In this document: one piece after another, positions 43,213 to 51,784 of the stretch
Position numbering within the stretch: the stretch's first letter is position 1
Layout: each line of letters starts with the position of its first letter
Source: Oscillibacter ruminantium GH1
Lineage (GTDB): Bacteria > Bacillota > Clostridia > Oscillospirales > Oscillospiraceae
Direction: 5' to 3'
NCBI RefSeq assembly: GCF_000307265.1
Contig: NZ_DF158899.1
Coordinates: 1 to 64,000, forward strand
DNA: 64,000 nucleotides
The notes under the pieces: model-generated
What the model was told of the DNA's origin: nothing
The model's input: only the letters and a program-made list of their open reading frames with translations
The model's database searches: none
Position numbers and translations under genes: made by a program

Positions 43213-44046
43213 ATGGGCATGATTTTAGGGATTGACATCGGCGGCTCCACCACAAAGATCGTGGGGCTGGACGGACAGGGAGCGCCGGGCGCTATGCTCC
43301 GCGTCCGGGCGGAGGATCAGCTCACGTCCCTGTATGGGGCGCTGGGCAACTATCTGGCCAGCAACAAGCTGTCGCTGGGCGACGTGCAGCGGGTGGTGCT
43401 CACCGGCGTGGGCGCAGCCTATGTGGAAGGCGACATCTATGGGCTGCCCACCTGCCGGGTGGACGAGTTTACCGCCAGCGGCACCGGCGCGCTGGCCCTG
43501 TCAGACCAGTCAGAGGGCGTGGTGGTGACCATGGGGACCGGCACCGCCTTTCTCTGGGCCAGAGACGGCAAGGTGGAGCATCTTTGCGGCAGCGGCATCG
43601 GCGGCGGCACGCTGGGCGGCTTGTGCCACAAGCTGGTCGGCATGGAGCGGTTCGGCCAGATCAAGAAGCTGGCCTGCAGCGGGGATTTGAAGCAGGTGGA
43701 CCTGACCATCGCGGACATCACCACCGGACCTGCCAAGACCCTGAACCCGGAGATGACCGCCGCCAACTTCGGCAATTTGGCGGAAGACGCATCCTCCGCA
43801 GATTTAGCGGCCGGGGCCGTGAACCTGGTGCTTCAAGCCATCGGCACCATGACAGTGCTGGCCTCCCGGCTGTGCGGCACGAAAACGGTGATTCTCACCG
43901 GCTCCATGACTACGCTGGATCAGGTCGCCCCCACTTTTCAGGTTTTTGAAAAGCTCTATGGCATCCACTATATCATTCCCGAAAACGCTACCTTTGCAAC
44001 CGCTATCGGCGCGGGTTTGTGCAGCCTGAAAAAAGCGGGGCTGTGA
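43213..44046 (+). CDS. coaW: type II pantothenate kinase
   Basis: Protein of 277 residues of the ASKHA fold that phosphorylates pantothenate, the first step to coenzyme A. It shows GIDIGGSTTKIVGLD (about 6-20), VTMGTGTAF and SGIGGGTLGGLCHKLVG (about 124-140), the type II signature rather than the general activase family. Start ATG at 43213, or the ATG two codons on. Confidence 0.88.
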   Translation: MGMILGIDIGGSTTKIVGLDGQGAPGAMLRVRAEDQLTSLYGALGNYLASNKLSLGDVQRVVLTGVGAAYVEGDIYGLPTCRVDEFTASGTGALALSDQSEGVVVTMGTGTAFLWARDGKVEHLCGSGIGGGTLGGLCHKLVGMERFGQIKKLACSGDLKQVDLTIADITTGPAKTLNPEMTAANFGNLAEDASSADLAAGAVNLVLQAIGTMTVLASRLCGTKTVILTGSMTTLDQVAPTFQVFEKLYGIHYIIPENATFATAIGAGLCSLKKAGL

Positions 44047-44175
44047 AGCGGCTCGCCCACGGGAGCGTTTTAAGCGTCCGCTCCTCATGCGGGGCAGCGC
44101 TTCAGAAATTGGATTTTCCCGCTTCTGCCCAGCTTTCTAAAAGACTTTTCTACATCAAACAATTATGGATCCGCA

Positions 44176-44218
44176 GCGTGTGGACGGGGACTTTTCAGTC
44201 TCCGCCCGCACGCTTTTT
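44176..44218 (+). terminator. terminator after the pantothenate kinase gene
   Basis: GCGTG...GACGGGGAC and GTC-CCG-CACGC form an imperfect hairpin followed by seven T residues. Confidence 0.75.
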
Positions 44219-44292
44219 TTAGCAGTCGTCCTTTTTCGATATTTTGAACAAATTTTGCCACTAGGATTCTCTGAACTTTGCATAGCCGGTAT

Positions 44293-44349
44293 TTGACATA
44301 GCGACGCCGTTATGCTAGACTAACTGTATAAGTTAGAACCTGCTAACTT
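44293..44349 (+). promoter_or_regulatory. feo promoter with DtxR-like operator
   Basis: TTGACA (44293-44298), 17 bases, TAGACT (44316-44321). Just downstream are three half-sites: CTAACT (44320-44325), AGTTAG (44331-44336) and CTAACT (44343-44348). GTTAG-6-CTAAC resembles binding sites of DtxR-family iron repressors, consistent with iron control of feoAB. Confidence 0.6.
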
Positions 44350-44369
44350 TTTGAGGGGGAGTCGTACCG

Positions 44370-44597
44370 ATGAAACTGGACAGCTTACTAATCGGCCGGG
44401 AGGCCGTGATTACCGCCGTCGGCGGACAGGGCGCGCTGCGCTGCCGTCTGCTTGACATGGGCCTGATTCCAAAGACCGCCGTACGGGTGGAAAAGATTGC
44501 GCCTCTGGGGGACCCGCTGGAATTGCATGTGCGGGGATACTCCCTGTCTTTGCGCAAAGAGGATGCCCGAAACATCGAAGTGGAGGTCCGACCATGA
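44370..44597 (+). CDS. feoA: ferrous iron transport protein A
   Basis: Cytoplasmic SH3-like protein of 75 residues that supports FeoB. GGQGALRCRLLDMGLIPKT is the conserved core and a C-terminal strand set ends LRKEDARNIEVE. It overlaps feoB by four bases. A spaced ribosome site GAGGGGGAG precedes ATG. Confidence 0.92.
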   Translation: MKLDSLLIGREAVITAVGGQGALRCRLLDMGLIPKTAVRVEKIAPLGDPLELHVRGYSLSLRKEDARNIEVEVRP

Positions 44598-46594
44598 TTT
44601 TTGCATTGGCGGGAAACCAAAACTGCGGCAAGACCACGCTGTTCAACCAGCTCACCGGCTCCAATCAGCATGTGGGCAACTTCCCCGGCGTAACGGTGGA
44701 TCGAAAGTCCGGCGTGATTCGGGGCGAGAAGGACTGCACAGTGGTGGATCTTCCGGGCATTTATTCCATCCGGCCTTACACGCCGGAGGAGGTCGTTACG
44801 CGGGACTTCATTTTAAATGAGCGGCCCGACGGGATCATCAACATTGTGGACGCGTCCAACATCGAGCGAAACCTGTATCTGACGCTTCAGCTAATGGAAA
44901 TGCAAATTCCCATGGTGCTGGCGCTGAACATGATGGACGAGGTGCGAAAAAATGGTGGAACCATTGACGTGGCAGGCATGTCGCGGGCATTGGGCATCCC
45001 GGTGGTTCCCATCTCCGCCGTAAAAAACGAGGGCGTTGGAGAACTGGTGAAGGCGGCGGTGCAGACTGCCAAAAGCAGGACGCTTCCCGCTGTAAAGGAT
45101 TTCTGTTCCCCCGGTCCTGTCCACCGCTGCATCCATGCGGTGGCCCATCAGATCGAGGACCACGCGCAGGCCGCCCGCATCCCCGTCCGATTTGCCGCTA
45201 TGAAGTTGATTGAGGGCGACCCGGATTTTGCGGCAGGACTGGAACTGGATCAAAACGAGCTGGAGCTGATTGAGCACAGCGTGAAGGAGATGGAGACGGA
45301 GCACGGCATGGATCGCAACGCGGCTCTGGCCGACATGCGGTACGACTTCATCGAGCGAGTGTGCCGGGACACGGTGGTGAAATGCCAGCAGTCCAAGGAG
45401 CGGAGCCGAAGCGAACGGATTGACCGGGTGGTCACCCACCGCATTTGGGCGCTACCCATCTTTTTCGGCGTTATGCTGGCCATCTTTTATCTGACTTTTA
45501 ACGTGATCGGCGCCTTTCTCTCCGACCTTTTGGCGCTGGGAATCGACTCGCTGACCGTTTTGGTGGACGAGGCGCTGACCGACTACGGTTTGAACCCGGT
45601 GGTTCACTCTCTGGTGATTGACGGTGTGTTCGCAGGCGTTGGCAGTGTGCTCTCCTTCCTGCCCATCATTGTGGTGCTGTTCTTCTTCCTCTCTATATTG
45701 GAGGACACCGGTTACATGGCCCGGGTGGCCTTTGTCATGGATCAGCTGCTGCGAAAGATTGGGCTTTCGGGCCGGAGCATTGTGCCCATGCTGATTGGGT
45801 TTGGATGTTCCGTCCCCGCCATTATGTCCACCCGGACTCTGGCCTCTGAGCGGGATCGGAAAATGACGATTTTACTGACCCCCTTTATGAGCTGCTCCGC
45901 GAAAATTCCGATTTACAGCGTGTTTGCCGCCGCGTTTTTCCCGGGAAAAGGCGGGCTTGTGATGTTTTCCCTATACCTGCTGGGCATTCTGGTTGGGATT
46001 CTGGCAGCAAAGATCATGGGACGCACCGTTTACCGGGGGAACCCGATTCCTTTTGTTATGGAACTGCCGAACTATCGCTTTCCCTCTTTCAAGAGCGTGG
46101 TGCACCTTTGCTGGGACAAGGCGAAGGACTTTCTGACCCGGGCATTCACCGTTATTTTCATTGCCACCATCATTGTCTGGTTCCTCCAGACCTTTGACGC
46201 GCGGCTGAATTTGGTGGAGGACAGCGCAGACAGCCTTTTGGCGCTGGTGGGCGCGGTGGCAGCGCCTCTGTTCGCCCCGCTGGGATTTGGAGATTGGCGG
46301 GTATCCACGGCTCTGGTCACCGGCTTCATTGCCAAAGAGTCCGTGGTGTCCACGCTGGGCGTTCTCACTGGCGCGGCCGGGAATGTGACCGCAGCTCTGA
46401 GTGGACTATTTACCCCAGTTACGGCTGTCAGCTTCTTATCCTTTACACTGCTTTATACACCTTGTATTGCCGCAATTTCCGCCGTCCGGCGAGAGTTGGG
46501 CTCCGGGTGGAAGGCCGCCGGTGTTGCGGCGGGACAATGTGTGATTGCATGGGTCGTGGCGTTTGTAATCTACCACCTAGCACTGCTGTTTTGA
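44594..46594 (+). CDS. feoB: ferrous iron transporter B
   Basis: Protein of 666 residues. An N-terminal G domain has GNQNCGKTTLFN (G1), VVDLPGIYS (G3) and LNMMDE (G4), then a helical spacer and a membrane part with about eight to eleven helices (from about 285). The Gate motifs IGFGCSVPAIM and PFMSCSAKIPIY are intact. It imports Fe2+. Expected size for the Clostridia form; translationally coupled to feoA. Confidence 0.95.
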   Translation: MIFALAGNQNCGKTTLFNQLTGSNQHVGNFPGVTVDRKSGVIRGEKDCTVVDLPGIYSIRPYTPEEVVTRDFILNERPDGIINIVDASNIERNLYLTLQLMEMQIPMVLALNMMDEVRKNGGTIDVAGMSRALGIPVVPISAVKNEGVGELVKAAVQTAKSRTLPAVKDFCSPGPVHRCIHAVAHQIEDHAQAARIPVRFAAMKLIEGDPDFAAGLELDQNELELIEHSVKEMETEHGMDRNAALADMRYDFIERVCRDTVVKCQQSKERSRSERIDRVVTHRIWALPIFFGVMLAIFYLTFNVIGAFLSDLLALGIDSLTVLVDEALTDYGLNPVVHSLVIDGVFAGVGSVLSFLPIIVVLFFFLSILEDTGYMARVAFVMDQLLRKIGLSGRSIVPMLIGFGCSVPAIMSTRTLASERDRKMTILLTPFMSCSAKIPIYSVFAAAFFPGKGGLVMFSLYLLGILVGILAAKIMGRTVYRGNPIPFVMELPNYRFPSFKSVVHLCWDKAKDFLTRAFTVIFIATIIVWFLQTFDARLNLVEDSADSLLALVGAVAAPLFAPLGFGDWRVSTALVTGFIAKESVVSTLGVLTGAAGNVTAALSGLFTPVTAVSFLSFTLLYTPCIAAISAVRRELGSGWKAAGVAAGQCVIAWVVAFVIYHLALLF

Positions 46595-46609
46595 GGAGGG
46601 ATTCTTTTG

Positions 46610-46738
46610 TTGGAAGTTTTAATTTTAGCGGGGCTTGCAATCTGGCTCATCGCGGCAATCCATTCCTGCAGAAGGCATAAGGGATGCTGCGGCAGCTGTG
46701 ACGGTTGCTGCAACCACTGCGACGGCTGCGGACATTAA
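46610..46738 (+). CDS. FeoB-associated Cys-rich membrane protein
   Basis: A 42-residue frame too short for usual gene callers. It begins with one membrane helix (about 3-17, VLILAGLAIWLIAAI) and ends in a cluster CCGSCDGCCNHCDGCGH with seven cysteines. The family is found after feoB in Clostridia and may bind or hand over iron. TTG start behind GAGGAGGG, 15 bases after the feoB stop; the TTG one codon earlier is equally possible. Confidence 0.85.
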   Translation: MEVLILAGLAIWLIAAIHSCRRHKGCCGSCDGCCNHCDGCGH

Positions 46739-46870
46739 GCCGCTTTTTTGGCTGCACGGGATGCGGATTCCTTTCGATCGCGCTTTATCTGATGCTCAGT
46801 TATTCTGAAATTCCAGTACATATAAAGTAATTTTACTTTACATTATTTTTATACGTTTACCTATAAAAAG

Positions 46871-46906
46871 CTCCCCCGCGCGGTTTATTTTCAACCGCGC
46901 GGGAGA
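46871..46906 (+). terminator. terminator of the feo operon
   Basis: CTCCC/CCGCGCGGTT and complements form a strong hairpin, followed by AGTTTTTTCG. Confidence 0.8.
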
Positions 46907-46917
46907 GTTTTTTCGTT

Positions 46918-47097
46918 TTACTGTGCGCCAAGCGTCCTTTGCAAATATGCCTGCATCTCCGCCTTGGACTGAACTCCATGGGCCCCGTCGATCACAGCTT
47001 GTTTCTCCGCCTCCGACATAGACGCAAACCGCTCCATGGCGGAGATGTTCTGCGCCAGAGCCATGCCCATGCCCAGTGGCAGCTCGCTAGATTCCAT
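46918..47097 (-). CDS. conserved small protein of unknown function
   Basis: Protein of 59 residues, mostly helical, with ELPLGMGMALAQN near the start and KAEMQAYLQRTL at the end. Similar short proteins occur in other Clostridia but have no known role. Start ATG at 47097 follows GAGGTGATGG; a longer frame to 47172 overlaps the Dus stop region and was not used. It lies after dus on the same strand. Confidence 0.6.
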   Translation of the reverse strand: MESSELPLGMGMALAQNISAMERFASMSEAEKQAVIDGAHGVQSKAEMQAYLQRTLGAQ

Positions 47098-47168
47098 TTC
47101 CATCACCTCAGAGGCAGTCTGCCCTGTCCACGGAAAAAAATACGGCTTTGAGTTCCTATTTAGAGCGC

Positions 47169-48164
47169 TCACAGCGCGGTTTTCCCAGTGCCGTCCAGCG
47201 GCTTGCGCGCCTCGGTCAAAAGGTCCAAGTCCCGGAAAATGCCCGCTTCCAGATGCTCGTATTCCGCCGCGTTTCCCACCCGGCGCATCTTTTTCGCGTA
47301 CTTCTCCCCATCGTCAAAAAGATTGATGAGATAGAACCAAAGCTCCTTCATCCGCTGGGCCGCCGTTCCGGGATAGCCATAAGCCTCCCGATAACCCTGA
47401 TACAACGTCTGGGTATAGGTTTTCAGCTCCTCCCGTCCGGCGGGCGGGCCGCCCCGCAGCTTTCGCAGAAGGGCCGGGTCCGCGATCACGCCCCTGCCGA
47501 TCATCACCGTGTCCACCGTTGGGAATTTTTCCGTAAACCCATGAAAATCCGCAATGCTTACCAAATCCCCGTTGTAGGTCACGGGGGCGCGGCTTGCCTG
47601 CAATGCGTCGGCAAACACATCCAGATGCACAGGACCTTTGTAGAACTCCCCCCGCAGGCGCGGATGGACAATCAACTCCCGGATGGGATAGCGGTTGAAA
47701 ATCTTCAGCAGACGGGTAAACTCCGCCCCGTCGTTGTAACCGATTCGGGTCTTTACCGACACCGGGAGGCAGACTTTTTGGAATACCGCATCGAAAAAGG
47801 CGTCCAACTCGTCGGGGTGGAGTAAAAATCCCGCGCCCTTCCCTTTCGCGGTGACGGTGCCGGAGGGACATCCCAGATTCAGATTCACCTCGTCAAAGCC
47901 CAGTTCCCGCGCCTGTTCCGCCGCCCAGAGGAAGTCCTCCGCCCGCTTCGTCATCACCTGCGGCACGGTGGGAACCCCTGCGTTGTGCTCTGGGGACAGA
48001 TCGCGCAGTTCTTTCGCAGTCAAAATACGGTCCGACGTGGGCGAGAAAAAGGGCGTAAAATACCGGTCGGCTCCGCCGAACATCCGGCTGTGTGTCTGGC
48101 GGAACATCCAAGTGGTGATGCCCTCCAGCGGCGCGACTTCCACTTGTGGGATGAGTGTCTCCAT
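47169..48164 (-). CDS. tRNA-dihydrouridine synthase family protein
   Basis: FMN enzyme of 331 residues that reduces uridine in tRNA. APLEGITTWMFR (N-terminal barrel strand), NLNLGCPSGTVTAKGKGA (about 97-114, with the catalytic Cys), VKTRIGY and MIGRGVIADP near 220 fit the DusA/B/C family. ATG at 48164 follows AAGGAG; it shares one base with the stop of the PNPOx-like gene. Confidence 0.9.
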   Translation of the reverse strand: METLIPQVEVAPLEGITTWMFRQTHSRMFGGADRYFTPFFSPTSDRILTAKELRDLSPEHNAGVPTVPQVMTKRAEDFLWAAEQARELGFDEVNLNLGCPSGTVTAKGKGAGFLLHPDELDAFFDAVFQKVCLPVSVKTRIGYNDGAEFTRLLKIFNRYPIRELIVHPRLRGEFYKGPVHLDVFADALQASRAPVTYNGDLVSIADFHGFTEKFPTVDTVMIGRGVIADPALLRKLRGGPPAGREELKTYTQTLYQGYREAYGYPGTAAQRMKELWFYLINLFDDGEKYAKKMRRVGNAAEYEHLEAGIFRDLDLLTEARKPLDGTGKTAL

Positions 48165-48637
48165 CAAATGTGCTCCTTGCATGTCAGCTCTTCCACTTCC
48201 AGCGCGAACAGCCGCACCCGCTCCAGAACGGCGGGGTCGTAGGGAAGGTCCGCGTCGGTGTAGTAGGCCATCACCGTCTTCATGGCCGCGAGACGTTCCT
48301 GCGCCGGAACCTCATAAGTCCGCCCCGTGCCGATAACGCTCTTGTAAAGCTCCGTATAGCCGCAAGCCGTCTCCGCCCGCACCAGCCGGTGAGCGCAGTC
48401 CAGTTCAAACCCCACGCTACCGCCCTTGCGGAACAGCTCCACCTTGCGTCCCTGCGCGGCGGAGTGGAAATAAAAGATCAGCTTGCCGTCCTTTTCCTCA
48501 TAACCGAAATTCAGGGGAACAATATAAACCTGCCCCTCGTCGCAAAAGCCCACACGGCACACGCCGCATTCGTCCAGAACCTTGTAGATTTCCGCCCTGT
48601 CCGTCACCTGACGGTCTTTTCTCCGCATTTCCTGCAT
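48164..48637 (-). CDS. pyridoxamine 5'-phosphate oxidase-fold (NimA-like) protein
   Basis: Flavin split-barrel protein of 157 residues. CRVGFCDEGQVYIVPLNFGYE and LIFYFHSAAQGRKVELFRKG are the FMN-contact strands seen in the Nim/PNPOx-like group. Members bind FMN or haem; a reaction cannot be assigned, and resistance to nitroimidazoles should not be assumed. Coupled to the dus gene downstream. Confidence 0.82.
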   Translation of the reverse strand: MQEMRRKDRQVTDRAEIYKVLDECGVCRVGFCDEGQVYIVPLNFGYEEKDGKLIFYFHSAAQGRKVELFRKGGSVGFELDCAHRLVRAETACGYTELYKSVIGTGRTYEVPAQERLAAMKTVMAYYTDADLPYDPAVLERVRLFALEVEELTCKEHI

Positions 48638-48690
48638 GGCTTGAATCCCTTCCGCGCGGATACGCGCCTTTCATTTCTTTGATGTGCCTT

Positions 48691-48719
48691 AGTGTATCAA
48701 CTCACCGCTTTACCGTCAA
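48691..48719 (-). promoter_or_regulatory. promoter of the PNPOx-like/dus operon
   Basis: Minus-strand TTGACG (48714-48719), 17 bases, TACACT (48691-48696). The remaining gap to 48966 holds a T-rich run near 48782 and a TATTAT near 48843, but no gene. Confidence 0.6.
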
Positions 48720-48966
48720 GCGACTCCGCTGAATTCATCCATATTGAAATTTGAAAGCAAAACGACGGCCTCATCCGCCTGTTTTTTTAGTCTACCACCC
48801 CGGCCCGCCTCCGTCAATCTGGCGCACTGGAGAACGCTGTGGTATTATAACGGCACAAGCATCTATGGTATCACGTTTTAAATATTTACGTTGTTTTTAA
48901 AAAAGCTGAAGCATTTTGCTTTGCTGCATCGTTTGATAGACAGACGCAAGGGAGGTGTCCACCGGT

Positions 48967-49488
48967 GTGAGTATCATGACAAATCAGGAGTTCACCGCGC
49001 TGGTGGCAAATTACGAGCGGCTGGTCTACACGGTCTGTTACCGGCTGGTGCAGGACGAAGCCACAGCAGAAGACCTGACGCAGGAGGCATTCCTTGCCGC
49101 CTACACCCACCGGGACAGCTGTCCGGCGGGCTTTGAAAGGCAGTGGCTGGCGCGGATTGCCGCCAACAAGGCAAAGGATCACCTGCAAAGCGCCTATTCC
49201 CGCCACACTCTGCTCCCCGGTGACGATGCCATTCCCCCCGGCCTGTCGCCGCCTGCGGAGGACTTGGCCGTCTCCCGCAGCGAGACGGCGGCTATCACAG
49301 AAATCATCCAAAACCTTCGGGAACCTTATCGGCAGGTCTGCATTCTCCATTTTTTAAAGGAATGCACACCGGAGGAAACCGCTCTGCGGCTGGAGCGGCC
49401 GGTGAAGACCGTCCGCACACAGATTTCCCGGGGAAAGCTGCAAATTCAAGAACAGTGGAACAGGAGGTCGTCCCATGGAACTGTTTGA
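48967..49488 (+). CDS. ECF-type RNA polymerase sigma factor
   Basis: Protein of 173 residues with sigma region 2 (about 5-70, with QDEATAEDLTQEAFLAAY) and region 4 (about 115-165, LREPYRQVCILHFLKECTPEETA). Sigma-70 region 3 is absent, as in ECF factors. The next gene is a zinc-finger anti-sigma protein overlapping it by 14 bases. GTG at 48967 lies nine bases after GGAGGTG; GTG at 48955 and ATG at 48976 are alternatives. Confidence 0.9.
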   Translation: MSIMTNQEFTALVANYERLVYTVCYRLVQDEATAEDLTQEAFLAAYTHRDSCPAGFERQWLARIAANKAKDHLQSAYSRHTLLPGDDAIPPGLSPPAEDLAVSRSETAAITEIIQNLREPYRQVCILHFLKECTPEETALRLERPVKTVRTQISRGKLQIQEQWNRRSSHGTV

Positions 49489-49978
49489 TCATCGCGGGCA
49501 TCTGACGGACGATGCCCTGAAACACTTCTCCGGCGGCGGCGCGCTCTCCGAGCTTCAGCGGTTGGAGATTGCGGAGCATCTGGACTTTTGCGACGAGTGC
49601 TTAATGCGCTCCATGGCATTTTTACCGGAAGAAGCGCTGCTGACGCCGGAGCATTCCTGTCAGGACACTGTCTGGAAGCGCATCCGCCTGAGGGCCGTCC
49701 GGGTTCTCACCAGCCGATATGCCACGGCGGCAGCCGCCATTTTAATCGTGGCAACCTTGTGGAGCTTTAACATTTTCAGCGGTCTTGTGACCGGCTCCGC
49801 CGCGCTGTCAAACACTTCCCAGCACAGCCTGCGGCAAAGTAATTTTTCCGAGAGGATCGAACAGCTGGACCGATATGTGAACAGCGGATTGAACCGCTTT
49901 AACCATCTGTTTGACTTCGGCGGCGACTCCGCAACCCAAACCGATTCATCCCAATCTCAAGGAGGGCTTTCGTCATGA
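49475..49978 (+). CDS. zinc-finger anti-sigma factor
   Basis: Protein of 167 residues. The N-terminal HLDFCDEC motif (about 35-42) is the HxxxCxxC of ZAS anti-sigma domains, followed by a membrane helix (about 82-104) and an extracytoplasmic part of about 60 residues without a known domain. It should hold the ECF sigma factor at the membrane until a signal arrives. Overlaps both neighbours. Confidence 0.82.
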   Translation: MELFDHRGHLTDDALKHFSGGGALSELQRLEIAEHLDFCDECLMRSMAFLPEEALLTPEHSCQDTVWKRIRLRAVRVLTSRYATAAAAILIVATLWSFNIFSGLVTGSAALSNTSQHSLRQSNFSERIEQLDRYVNSGLNRFNHLFDFGGDSATQTDSSQSQGGLSS

Positions 49979-50661
49979 CCCGTAAAAATCCGTTTCTGCT
50001 GTTCCTCTCCGCCTGCATTCCCGGCTGCGGCCAAATGTACCAAGGGTATATGAAGCGGGGCGTATCCCTGATGTCCGCATTCGCCCTCATTACCGGCGTT
50101 GCCGCATGGCTCTATTTTGGCCAACTGGCGCTGGCGCTGCCAGTGCTGTGGCTGTATGCCTTTTTTGATACCTATAACCTCCGCCGCGCTCTGGAAAACG
50201 GGACGGAGGAGCCGGATGCTTATCTTTTCGGTCTGTCCGGCGTGGACAAGGAGCAGCTATGCCGTCTGCTGGACAAGCGGCACAGCCTGATTGGCTGGGC
50301 GCTGGTGCTTTTGGGACTGTACGGCCTGTGGCAGGCCGCGGCACACTACTTCTCCGACTTTCTTTCCAACATCTTCGGCTATGACTTTTACTGGCTCGCC
50401 AGCTATCAGCTGCCCCGGCTGGTCATCTTCCTGCTGGTGATTGCTCTGGGCGTTTGGTTTATTCGCGGCCCAAAGCAGCAGCGTGAAGACGACTTCAACG
50501 GCTTCACACCGCCGTCCTCCGGTTCCGCTTCCACTGGGGCGGCGCCGGACGGTGCGCCGGAGTTCCGCAAAGTAGTGGACAGTGTTTTGGGCGGCGCGGA
50601 TACTTCCTCCGCAAACTCCGCGGCTTCGGAAAAGGAGGGCTCCGATCATGACGGACAATGA
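49975..50661 (+). CDS. membrane protein of an ECF sigma operon, unknown function
   Basis: Protein of 228 residues with an N-terminal PFLLFLSACIPGCGQMYQGYMKRG, a TM2-like turn with two adjacent helices, then a larger helix cluster (about 105-165) and a soluble tail rich in Ser, Ala and acidic residues. Role unknown. It overlaps the anti-sigma gene by four bases and the next gene by 14, so it is part of the same operon. Confidence 0.75.
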   Translation: MTRKNPFLLFLSACIPGCGQMYQGYMKRGVSLMSAFALITGVAAWLYFGQLALALPVLWLYAFFDTYNLRRALENGTEEPDAYLFGLSGVDKEQLCRLLDKRHSLIGWALVLLGLYGLWQAAAHYFSDFLSNIFGYDFYWLASYQLPRLVIFLLVIALGVWFIRGPKQQREDDFNGFTPPSSGSASTGAAPDGAPEFRKVVDSVLGGADTSSANSAASEKEGSDHDGQ

Positions 50662-51022
50662 AGCATCCCGCGTCTGCACCGACGAACAGGAGTCTCCTCC
50701 CCCTGCCGCACCAAAAGCCGCCTCCGTCAGGGAGCGGCGGGTCGGGACGTTTACCTTCGGCATCGTGCTGGTGATTGCGGGTCTCACCATGACATCCGCC
50801 CTGTTTTTCCCCTCTCTGGATTTTCAGCTTCTAATGAAGCTCTCCCCCGCCGTGCTGATTCTGCTGGGGATTGAGGTTCTGCTCTCCACCCGGAAGGGCG
50901 GGCGCATCAAATACGACTGGCTGGGAATGCTCCTGTGCTTTGTGATCGTCATACTGGCGCTGGGTGTCTTTTTCACCTCGTGGGCCATGATCCACTTTCC
51001 GAAGGAGTATCTGTGCTGGTAA
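50648..51022 (+). CDS. small membrane protein, LiaF/LiaI-like helices
   Basis: Protein of 124 residues with three membrane segments (about 37-57, 63-80, 93-115), beginning in GTFTFGIVLVIAGLTM. This arrangement resembles the LiaI-LiaF transmembrane region of envelope-stress proteins. The N-terminal 35 residues are soluble. ATG at 50648 follows AAAAGGAGGG. Last of the four-gene ECF operon. Confidence 0.75.
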   Translation: MTDNEASRVCTDEQESPPPAAPKAASVRERRVGTFTFGIVLVIAGLTMTSALFFPSLDFQLLMKLSPAVLILLGIEVLLSTRKGGRIKYDWLGMLLCFVIVILALGVFFTSWAMIHFPKEYLCW

Positions 51023-51080
51023 CGGGCGTTTGAGGGCCGTATGCCCCTGCCCCCTAATGCGCAGCTTTCAGAATGCCGCA

Positions 51081-51110
51081 CCCGGACGCTTTTCACAAAG
51101 AGCGTCCGGG
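51081..51110 (+). terminator. terminator of the ECF operon
   Basis: CCCGGACGCT and AGCGTCCGGG form a 10-bp stem, followed by TTTTTGG. Confidence 0.85.
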
Positions 51111-51158
51111 TTTTTGGCCTGAGTTGCGTATGTCGAGTGGGCAAATTTGGCAAACTTA

Positions 51159-51187
51159 TTGTCATAGCCTGACAAAAGTGATAAAAT
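51159..51187 (+). promoter_or_regulatory. promoter and likely operator of the XRE gene
   Basis: TTGTCA (51159-51164), 17 bases, TAAAAT (51182-51187). TTGTCA-TAGCC-TGACAA (51159-51175) is a perfect inverted repeat over the -35 and could be the regulator's own site. Confidence 0.65.
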
Positions 51188-51275
51188 AAATACAACAGGA
51201 AAACATGGCGCATGATGATTTCGGCGCTGCCGCTCCGGCAAGGCCGCATCTTGCTGACTAACAGGAGGCAATTCC

Positions 51276-51722
51276 ATGATTACAATGGCACAGCGTATCC
51301 AACAGCTCCGCGCCGAGCGCGGCGTCAGCGGTCCGGCGCTTTCCGCCGCTTTGGGCCTTCCCCGGACGGCTGTTGAAAAATTTGAAACCGGCCGCCAAAC
51401 GCCCACGCAGGACCAGCAGCAAAAGCTGGCATCTTTCTTCGGCGTCTCCGCCTTTTATCTGCGGGGTGAGAGCAACGACCGCACACAAATGTCGGACTGG
51501 ATGGATGGCGCGTTTATGGACGAGCCGACCCCGGCCCCCGCACCCGCAGCTGTCCGCCCGGCAAAAAAGGCGGCTGTCAGTGAAGATGGCACGATGTTTG
51601 ACGCTTTTTTGAACAGCAAAAAATTTCAGGAGGCTCTGCGCACCACCGTACTGGACGTGCTCCGCTCTCCCGATGGACAGGCCTTGATTGAAAAAGCCGT
51701 CCGCAAGGCTGGGAGCAAGTAA
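51276..51722 (+). CDS. XRE family helix-turn-helix regulator
   Basis: Protein of 148 residues. The N-terminal HTH (about 1-62) has RIQQLRAERGVSGPALSAAL and ends KLASFFGVSAFYLRGES, the Cro/C1 pattern. A Pro/Ala linker (about 85-98) leads to a C-terminal helical segment with FDAFLNSKKFQEALR. Probably represses its own promoter. Start ATG follows AGGAGG. Confidence 0.88.
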   Translation: MITMAQRIQQLRAERGVSGPALSAALGLPRTAVEKFETGRQTPTQDQQQKLASFFGVSAFYLRGESNDRTQMSDWMDGAFMDEPTPAPAPAAVRPAKKAAVSEDGTMFDAFLNSKKFQEALRTTVLDVLRSPDGQALIEKAVRKAGSK

Positions 51723-51784
51723 CCAAAAAAAGCTGCCGCACATACCGGTCGCGGCTCATGCCGCTGATCAAGGGAGGCTATTTG

